A stretch of 64,000 nucleotides of DNA from Closterium sp. Naga37s-1 (Eukaryota; Streptophyta; Zygnematophyceae; Desmidiales; Closteriaceae): positions 3,032,501-3,096,500 of the forward strand of contig CANJKZ010000172.1 of NCBI GenBank assembly GCA_947471745.1, given 5' to 3'. How positions within the stretch are numbered: position 1 is the stretch's first letter; each line of letters starts with the position of its first letter. Position numbers and translations under genes: made by a program. Positions 53,401 to 61,546 of this stretch are shown here, in pieces. The notes below the pieces were generated by a model that saw only the letters and a program-made list of their open reading frames with translations, had not been told where the DNA came from and did not search any database.

Positions 53401-56400
53401 TTCCAGACCACTCAACCCTGCTATCCGCCGTGCTTCCCCTCTCTCGAACCCGTCCATCAGACACCCCGTTCCACACTCTTCCTCCTCCTCCGCCTCCGCG
53501 CCCCTGGTTCTTCTCCTGGTTGTTCGGCCTGCACACACAGCTGGGGATTCACCTCAACAGAGCCGCTGTGGCGTGCTGGGGGGAGAAAGAAGGGGATCAG
53601 GGGGTGCTGGATGAACCTGAGGGTGATGAGGACCCCCCATCCCTGCCATGTGACACACCCGCACCTGCTGCCCTTCCGGAAGGGGAGGAGCAAGTGGGGG
53701 AGGCGAGGGGCGGGGGTGAAGGAGATGGTGAAGGAGATGGTGAAGGAGACGGTGAAGAGGACGACACTGGGTGGAGCAGCGGTGGAGAGGAGATGCAGCT
53801 GGTGCTGTCGTGTGCCGACACGGGCTGTGGGTTTGACTCCACAGGGGAGGAGCTCTCAGAGTTCAAGGTGAGAGGGTCAGAGTTCAAGGTGAGAGGGTCA
53901 GAGTTCAAGGTGAGAGGGTCAGAGTTCAAGGTGAGAGGGTCAGAGTTCAAGGTGAGAGCGTGTGAGACGACACACTGAGTCAGTGTCACTGATGGCAGGC
54001 GATTCCGAGGACACACCGAGGACACACCGAGGACACACCGAGGACACACCGAGGACACACCGAGGACACACCGAGGACACACTGAGGACACACTGAGGAC
54101 ACACTGAGGACACACTGAGGACACACTGAGGACACACTGAGGACACACTGAGGACACGGACGCTGGCCATGTGTGTCTCCGTGCAGAGGTGATGTGCTCG
54201 TAGTATCCATCTTGCTCTCCCTTACTCGTGTGGAGTCAGTTAAGGGTCTCTTGATTCATCCGCTTATCTGGCTGTCCGTGGTACCCTGCAGGGGCGATCG
54301 GAGAGCGGAGGAGCAGGCCTGGGGCTTGTGCTCGTGCACCAGCTGGTGAGCCCTCTCTCCGCGTGCTGCTCCCTCAGTGTGTCCTGTCTCAACCTGTCCC
54401 GTCCCGTCTCGTCACTTTGCACTTTCTCCATTCCAGCCTCTGGCTTCACTATATTCCGTTACCATCCACCAAGGCAAAACACCTCCCTCACATCTGCCCC
54501 TGCGCCCCCCATGTGTGCAATCCCCCTTCCCACCGCCATCCCCTCCCCCTGCCATGCCCCATTCTCCCCCCAGGTGGCCCTCATGGGCGGCCGTGTTGCC
54601 TGCCTCTCCCACCCCGGCACCGGCTCCACCGTCGCTTTCTCCGCCCCCTTCGCCCCAACCCGCCGCCCTCCCGCTCCTGCCATTCCTCCTGCCGCTCCTC
54701 CTCCTGCCGCTGCTCCTGCTGCTGCTCCCCCGCACCCTCACCACACGAGCGAGGCGAACGGAAGAGAGGAAGGGGGAGCAGAAGAGGGGGATAAGCGGGA
54801 GGCAGGGGATTCGTGGGGTTGTAACACGTGGTTGGGGAATACGGGCGGGCGTGGCAGCAGCTGGAAAGGGGGGAGCGGGCTGCGAGGGTGCAGAGGCAAC
54901 GGCAGAGACAGAGACAGAGGGAGAGGGAAAGTGAGAGGCAGATGGGAGCAGGGGTTAGCAGCGCTGCTCTGTGACATGCAGGGCAGGCAGGAGAGAGAGC
55001 CGTGCAGGGAGGAAGCGCAGGGGCATGCAGAGTGCACGAGAGGTGTAGAGGAAGTGACCGTGGGCCTGGTGGGGGCGGATGGCAGCACGAGAGAGGTGCG
55101 GCTGCTGGGGATGCGAGTTGTACTTAATGGGGGGGTTGCTTCCATGTGCCTGTGTGTGTGGGGGGGGGTGGGGACGGGGAGGGACGAGGGGGGGTGGGGT
55201 GGGTGTTTGTGGGGGGGGGGGGAGGAGATGGGTAGATGTGGCGGAATGCATACATGGTCGTTCTTTTATTCTCTTCCTCTGCCCCATGTTACGTCCCCAT
55301 TTGTGATTTGTGAGTTGACTCACAAGTCACAGTCACCCATCGCAGCCACCTTCTGTTGCGCTCCCCACTCGTTGCATCCAATCCCTTTGCCGTTCCCGTG
55401 GCAGCTCACAGCTCTCATGCTGGCGGGTCTCGGAGCACACGTGCACTTGCTTCCCAGACCTCTGGATTGCCCGCCCACTACTGACGCCCGTGCTGCTGAA
55501 GAGGGAACAGGCAGTGCAGAGGGGAGCTGCGAGGATGCAGCGAGGGCGTGGAAGGAGGGGGGAGGGAGAGGTGGTGTGGGAGAGGGAGGGGATGAAGAAG
55601 AGGGTAGGGAGGGGATGCCATGCGTGGTGGTGGTGAATGAACAGGACCTGTGGTGGCAGCAGGGCGGGAGAGCAGCAGCAGGCATGCGCTGGGACAGGGA
55701 CAGTGAGCCTGATGCGCGCAAAGGTGATTCCCAGTGTGGATGGAGTGGGCAGCTGGGTGGGCAGGGGGGTGGGGACAGAGGTGCATGTGTGGTGGCTCTG
55801 GCACCAGGGGAGGCGATTGCATGCCAGGACAATGACAGTGACAGCAACAGTGAGCCTGATGCGGGTAAGGAAAGTTACCACCAGTGTGGGTGGACCGGGC
55901 AGCAGGGTGCGCAGGCGGGTGGGGGCAGAGGGGCGGGGGTGGTGGCGCTGGCGCCGGGGGAGGCAGCAGCATGGCAGGGAGCAGCAGTGGGGCTTGTGAG
56001 GCGCTGCATGGCAGCACACAGGGCTGAAGGGAGAGCGACGCTGGGTGGGTGGAGGGGGACGGATGGGGAAGCAGGGAGAAAAATGAGGTTGGGTGGACGG
56101 GCAGGGAGGAGGTCGAAGGGGAGAGGGGAGAGGCGGCCTTGCTGGGATAGAGTGGCAGGGATTGTCATTCTCGCTGCATGCTCTGCTGGATCCACTCGGG
56201 ACGAGGGGGACGGGGAAGGGGTGGGGGAGAGGCAGGAGGAGGGTGAGGGAGGCGAGGGGGTGGAGGAGAGAAACAATGCAGGAGGGGGGGAGGAGGAGGA
56301 GGTGTATGGTGAGATAGGAGGGGCAGGGAGCGTTGGTGGACTGGAAAGAGCATCTCACGGTCCATGTGCCGCTGGTGTAGCCTCCTCGTCACCTCTCATT

Positions 56401-58279
56401 GCATCTGCACGAGCTGCTGCTCCCCGTGTGGTGGTGTGTTGCCGCCCGCTGCTCTCCCACCGCCTGCACCACGCCGTCCAGGTGAGGAGCTTGATTATGC
56501 TGGACCGCACTGCATGGCAGCCAAGCTGGCAATGAGTATGCCCATGCAGCTGTAGGAGTGTGCCCATGCAGCTGTAGGAGTAAGCCCATGCAGTGAGCCG
56601 GCTGTCGCCTGCTGGGCTTTGAGCTCTTCTGCTGTCATCTGCACCTCGCCCGCCATCGCGGCTCCATCCACACTCACCGTTCACCTCGCCTCATCACGCC
56701 CATCTTTTCCCACCCCAGGTGGCAGCATTCGGAATGGATTGCAAGAGCGCATGCCATGGCAGCGCAGGGTGCGAGTCGCAAGATAGTTCTGAGCCTGGCA
56801 TGCAAACAGTGCAGGGCAGGCAGCAGGAGAGCGGCAAGGGGAGGTTAGATCAGCAGAGTGCAGGCAGACGGTGGAGTGAAGAGAGGGGCAAGGAGGGATG
56901 CGATGAGCAGCAGTTGCCTGGCAGCAGCAGGGATGAGACGGGGGGTGATGATGCAGGGTGTGGCGAGTCCACTCAAGGTGGCAGTTTGCAGAGTGAGATG
57001 AGTGAGTGTGCTTCCGAGAAGGTGAGCGTGTGCACAGTGGTGAGGAGCGTGAGTGAGCATGCTGCAAGCTTGGCACGAGTGGAGCCTTCTATCTTTGCAA
57101 GGCGAAGGGCAGCAGCAGCGGCAGCAGCAGGGGCGGCAGGGGGGGTGGTGGCGGGGTGGCGCGTGCTGGTGGTGGACGACACGGCAGTGAACCTGCTGGT
57201 GGCCCGCCGCACTCTCACCCGCTGCGGCGCCACCGTCAGCACGGCGGGCAGCGGGGAGGAGGCGGTGCGGCGTGTGGCGGCGGCTGTGAGTGCGGCAAGC
57301 GATGGCGCGGCGGCGGATGGCAGCGCTGAGCTGGATGTGGTGCTCATGGACCTGCAGATGCCCGCCATGGACGGGTGAGTCGTGCCCAGCGGTGGTGAGT
57401 GGTGGGCATGGATGGGTGCGTGGTGGGCATGGATGGGTGAGTTGTGCTGCGTGGTGGTGAGTGGTGGGCATGGATGGGTGAGTTGTGCTGCGTGGTGGTG
57501 AGTGGTGGGCATGGATGGGTGAGTGGTGGGCATGGATGGGTGAGTGGTGGGCACATTGTCAACCTTCAATGGAAATCTAGAGCGATCTCCCATGTGTGAC
57601 AACTACGTGGATGAACGCAGTTGTATGGAGTGGAACAGCAAGGATAAAATCAGCGGTGATACTCAAACAGGAGGGTATTCAAACTCTCGGTGCCAGTAAA
57701 CCCCAGACAAGTGGTTGGTGAACGCAACTCAGTGCTGGAGAGGGCTGCAGCCCTGAGTCCCACATACAATCGTAGTGCCATTGAGTCCCACATACAATCG
57801 AAGGGATGAAAATGAATGAATATTCACTGCCTTGCATATTCACTGTCTTTGCATAAGCTTCTGTCTGATTTTCCTCCTCACAGCACCCTACACACCCTCT
57901 GTCTCTGCTGCCTGTGCTGTGCTGCCTGTGCCGCACTCCTCCCAGGTTCATGGCAACAGAGGCGATACGCGAGCTCGAGAGGTCTGCAGCTCTGAGCTCC
58001 ACCCCGACAGCACAAGCAGCAACTGACGGCGGTGCACAAATGCACACGCAGGGTGGTGCTGCATCTCATTCTCTCGCTCCAGTCACCACGCTGACACGAG
58101 TGCCCATACTGGCTCTCACAGCAGATGTGGATGCTCACATCACGCAGCGGTGCCTTGCCAGTGGCTTCGATGGCATTTTGCAGAAGCCCATTGACCCCAA
58201 GCAGCTCGCCAATCTAATGCTACGAATAGAAAAGCCTCCCCCGTTGGGACCCTTACGAACAATTTCACATCCGACATGA
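47438..58279 (+). CDS. CHASE-domain hybrid sensor histidine kinase (cytokinin-receptor type), 14 exons
   Basis: Exons with GT-AG borders and matching phases: 47438-47725, 48408-48577, 48797-49035, 49162-49305, 49559-49775, 50018-50496, 52654-52737, 53129-53227, 53407-53867, 54292-54345, 54574 to about 55119, 55405-56481, 56719-57374, 57946-58279. They sum to 4848 nt (about 1615 aa; plant homologues are about 1000-1180). Order: TM helix (exon 1); CHASE domain (exons 2-5; ERRAFERQYDSPIL, ITFEVYDITDP); second TM (WASLALMVTALVAG); HisKA H-box FVASMSHELRTPM (His codon 50232-50234); N box NELIDNA; G1 ADTGCGF; G2 GGAGLGLVLV; a degenerate receiver; and a receiver with VLVVDDTAVN, phospho-acceptor VLMDLQMP and ALTADVDAH...QKPID. 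Family members sense ligand outside the cytosol and relay phosphate to HPt proteins. Cytokinin binding here is not shown. Extra length comes from Glu/Gly-rich inserts in exons 9, 11 and 12. The exon 11 end and start Met are least certain. Confidence 0.85.
50550..50921 (-). repeat. Copia-6 3' LTR (putative)
   Basis: About 372 bp with TG...CA ends (plus strand tgtgaaag...ttctaaca). No second copy is in the window, so the limits are tentative. Confidence 0.55.
50550..52330 (-). mobile_element. Copia-6: 5'-truncated Copia with 3' LTR in the kinase intron
   Basis: The minus strand runs from an RT start (NITEGKVAFSVKQIPGE, about 52300) through the palm (MSHSVYGLKQALREWH; YIHVYVDYMILVADD, with YVDD changed to YVDY) to RNase H (TIWCNNVSTIHLTKDAVF, HMELRYF). 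It ends in a likely LTR (50550-50921) that begins TGTTAGAATATA in element orientation. Frames break several times. This is a different Copia lineage from Copia-1 to -4. It lies antisense to the kinase. Confidence 0.8.
53856..53960 (+). repeat. 21-bp tandem repeat duplicating the exon 9 splice donor
   Basis: Five copies of a 21-bp unit encoding SEFKVRG. Each contains ttcaag followed by gtgaga, so donors exist at 53868, 53889, 53910, 53931 and 53952. Because the unit is a multiple of three, any of them keeps the reading frame. Confidence 0.9.
54005..54155. repeat. 11-bp minisatellite in kinase intron 9
   Basis: About 14 copies: first ccgaggacaca (about 7), then ctgaggacaca (about 7). The Cys/Ser/Val-rich minus ORFs over it are artefacts of the repeat. 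Confidence 0.92.
57375..57560. repeat. Degenerate tandem repeats at the start of kinase intron 13
   Basis: Repeats of gtgagtggtgggcatggatg and gtgagttgtgctgcgtggtg, seeded by the splice donor sequence gtgagt. The donor used is probably the first (57375). Confidence 0.8.
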
Positions 58280-58343
58280 TGCTTGTTGTGTGCAACACTT
58301 TGATCCCATTTATCCCACTTTGGTTACCATGCTCAAACTATAG

Positions 58344-59299
58344 GTTCGATTTGATGAACACTTTCGAAGCTGCTAGGAAGAGATCCAGGAGTACACACGA
58401 CAATTTTTGAGCATATGCAACGAGATAGACGACATCACGGAAACAGAGATGCGCGATCACTACCTCGAAGGGTTGAAGTCGGACGTAGCAGAGATCATTG
58501 TGATTCACGGGTTGTCCACCTTCGAGTCAGTAGTCGCAGCTGCAGAACACGTTGATGCAGTATGAAGCCGACGGGGTCGTAACGATCGCGATAGGGGATA
58601 CAAAAATCCTGCCAAAAATACTCGATCGAGGGACGGACCATCTCCCATAAATATTGGTGCAGTTAGCAATGACGTCTCACAGCGCACAGGATTTAGGGGG
58701 AACTGTCATTACCGTAAAGAGCCGGGGCACATGAAGCGGGACTGTCCACAGCTTAAAGAGTGGCAGTATGTAGCGGGTCGCTAGCTGGTTTGAACACTTC
58801 CGAACCCGCCAAGTTTACCAACGTAGAGGAGACGGCCTTAGAGGAGTCATCTACGTCGAAGGTAGACTCTGTAGATCACCCAGTCATGCTTCTTGTTAAG
58901 CTTCGTGGAGTTCTAGTCAAGACTTTCGTAGTTAGCAGAGCTAGCCACTCGTTTGTCTCATCTTCGCTAGTTAGTCATCTCCATCTTGAAGCAGATTCGG
59001 CATGTAACTTCAAGGACGCTTGCATGGTAGATGGGACACCTCTTCACATAGGACCGATCATTCGCAAGTTGCGCATTGTGCTAGGAGCGATCAAAGTCAT
59101 ACATGATTTTGATTCTGCGACGCGGGACAGTTACGACATCCTCTTCGGTATGGATTGGCTACGGATGGTTAGTACTCAGTTCGATTGGGATCAGGGAAGC
59201 AGCAGTGCCAAGGTAGACGAGGAGTTCCGGGAGCTGCCATATTGGAGCGATGGTGCTGCATCATCCACAGCTATCATCAATGCTGTTCGTGTGCGATAG
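58344..59299 (+). pseudogene. Ty3-D: Gag and inactivated protease fragment
   Basis: Gag helices (NEIDDITETEMRDHYLEGLK, VAAAEHVDA) are followed by a damaged knuckle (CHYRKEPGHMKRDC, second Cys changed to Arg) near 58700. A protease-like domain follows in an open frame from 58760 (HPVMLLVKLRGVLVKTFV, DILFGMDWLRM). The catalytic triad DSG is replaced by VSR in VVSRASHSF, so it cannot be an active protease. Stops near 58400 and 58563 interrupt Gag. No RT follows. Confidence 0.75.
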
Positions 59300-60606
59300 C
59301 TGGTGAAGCGTGTTAGCGACAAAGGACGGAGTCTAGGAAGATTAGGGGCCGAAATGACTCAAAATCGTTGGTCTATAATTCTGGACAGAATTGTCGACTT
59401 GACAAGAAACGTCGTCGACAAAACTTTCACTGTTATAATGTTCTCAAGCTCGAGTATGTTATGGACCTTGACGGTGGCTATCTTTCCCAATTTGAATCGG
59501 ATCAAAAGATGGAGTATAACCCGAGTTATGTATTTCGGCGCACCAGGGGGTATGCTGCCATAGAAACTTAACTCAATAACAATTATCTCACAACAACCAC
59601 ACAAGAGAATTAGAGTACCAATGATCCAGGTAAGAGGGGATGAGGAGGACGAGAGGGAAGGTCCAAAGAGAGTCCCCAATTATGGAAACCCCATACCACA
59701 CAATTCCCCTCCCTATAGGCACCCCAACTTTGACATTTCTCACTTTCCCAACCCATGCCATCCACCTCACCCAACTTGGTCACACTTGCCAACCTGGTTT
59801 GGCTTCTCCCAGCAACTACAGTAGAAGTGACGAATTTGCCAACCCCCAATGGTCTATACCCCTTATGGAGTCACCCCACAAATTCCCAAAGTTGCTGTAA
59901 CCAAATATAAGAAGCATACAAACTTCAACCGTTCGTAACTTTCTCGCTCGTGCTCCGATTGAAGCGATCCTTGGTTCGTCGGAATGCTCTCGAGCAGAAG
60001 AGTCAGTTCAGATATCTGCTCAAGCAAAATAACACACACACACACACACAGAAACTCCAAACCACGCCAAATACAAATTCTTGCACACGCTCACACCACG
60101 CATGCAACGCACGAACATAAGATGGGAGGCAGACAGACGTGAATGCAAATGATAGCATCACATAACAAAGCGTGCGACATCTTTGCAGTTGAGGAGGTGG
60201 AAGTTGATGAGGGGAAAGGAGGGAGCGCAGCATTTGGCAATAAGACAACCCTTCCTGCTGAAGTGAATGCACTCTTAGCAGACATCACAAAAGCCCTTCT
60301 ATTGGATTGGTCCAAAGTTGGTCAAACTTTGGTGTGTCCGTCCTATATTGGACCAATATTGGTCCCTTATTCTGGTCCAAGCTTGGTATAGTTGCTAAGA
60401 CGAACGTTGGACTATCTTTGGCCAAAGATAGTCTTCAGTAGAGCACCAAGATTGGTCCAAATGAAGTATAAGCTTTGACATGAATGCGTCTACATTTTGT
60501 CTAAAACTGGTCTGAATGGAGCCCCACTCTGGTCTAGGTTTTGGTTCTTTATTTATGTATTTTCAGGTGGAAATCAATTATGAAATCATATTAACAATAA
60601 TATTAT
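59300..60606. other. Non-coding region with (AC)n and palindromes
   Basis: No gene recognised. It contains (AC)n at 60032-60050 and the palindrome cluster at 60312-60433. It ends at the Copia-4 LTR. Confidence 0.5.
60312..60433. repeat. Cluster of four perfect palindromes/hairpins
   Basis: 60312-60332: ccaaagtt - ggtca - aactttgg. 60350-60365: ggaccaatattggtcc. 60377-60386: ccaagcttgg. 60410-60433: a 24-bp perfect palindrome (gactatctttgg and its complement). All share ccaa/ttgg cores. Confidence 0.9.
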
Positions 60607-60724
60607 TGTCAGAACCATATTGTAGGCTGTAGTGGGGTTGACAGTATGGGGTACAACACTTTTAGGTTTGCATATTTGTACCCACCTGTTTCCTAGTTCA
60701 TCCATTCCTCGTTCAATTCTCACA
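60607..60724 (+). repeat. Copia-4 5' LTR
   Basis: 118 bp, tgtcagaacc...attctcaca, with the shared core (taggctgtagtgggg, tatggggtaca) and the primer site next to it. Confidence 0.88.
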
Positions 60725-60753
60725 TGGTATAGAGCGGGTTCCCTAGTGGGACC

Positions 60754-61546
60754 GTTTTTTTTTTAAGGGCCCACCACCTGATTTTTTTTTTCCTGCCCTG
60801 CCCGAAGCGCGCCTCGGGCTCTGCCCTACGGCCGCCCTTAGCGGCCCTTAGAGGCCCGCCCTGCCGCCCTTACGCGGCCCTTGGCGGCTCGCCCGCCCCT
60901 TCGTCACGGCCCGCCCGCCCCTCCCCTTCGTCGCGGCCCTGAGCGGCTCGCCCGCCCCTTCGTCGCGGCCCTGCGCGGCCAGCCCGCCCCTTCGTCGCGG
61001 CCCGGCGCGGCCCGCCCGCCCCTTCGTCGCAGCCCCTTCGCGGCCCGCCCGCCACTTCGTCGCGGCCCTACGCGGCCCTGCCCGCCCCTTCGACGCGGCC
61101 CTGCCCGCCCCTTCGACGCGGCCCTGCCCGCCCCTTCGACGCGGCCCTGCCCGCCTCTTCGACGCGGCCCTGACCGCCCCTTCGACGCGGCCCTGCCCGC
61201 CCCTTCGTCGCGGCCCCTACCCTGCAGCAGCAGCCGTCGCCCGCCTCTGCTGCCGTCGTCGCGCCTCCAGCCGCCGGAGCGACCGCCGCTGCCGTCGCCG
61301 CTGCGGCCCCGCCGAGCCGCGGCCCTGTCCTGCCGCAGAGCCGCGACCCTGCCCTGCCGCCTCGTCGCGGCCCTTACCCTGCTGGTGCGCCACGGCCCTG
61401 CCCCACCAGTCGCGGACTCTCCCCTCCCGCCACTGGTAAGAGCACCGCCGCACCCGCACCGCCCTACCGAGCCGCGCCGCCCCTGCAAGTCGCGCTGCTC
61501 CTGCTGCTACTGCTGCTGCTAGCCTACTGCTGCTGCCCCTGCAGTC
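60754..61546 (+). repeat. Copia-4 GC-rich repetitive leader
   Basis: Tandem units around cgccccttcgtcgcggccct, the best preserved at 60900-61215, and poly(T) at 60755-60763. Long Arg/Pro/Ala ORFs on both strands are artefacts. Confidence 0.85.

Noticed and set aside
54005..54155. CRISPR-like array
   Set aside because: Units of 11 bp are directly adjacent without spacers, in a eukaryotic intron.
53597..54210. Minus-strand Cys/Ser/Val-rich ORFs
   Set aside because: They arise from the 11-bp and 21-bp repeats read in reverse. No other support.
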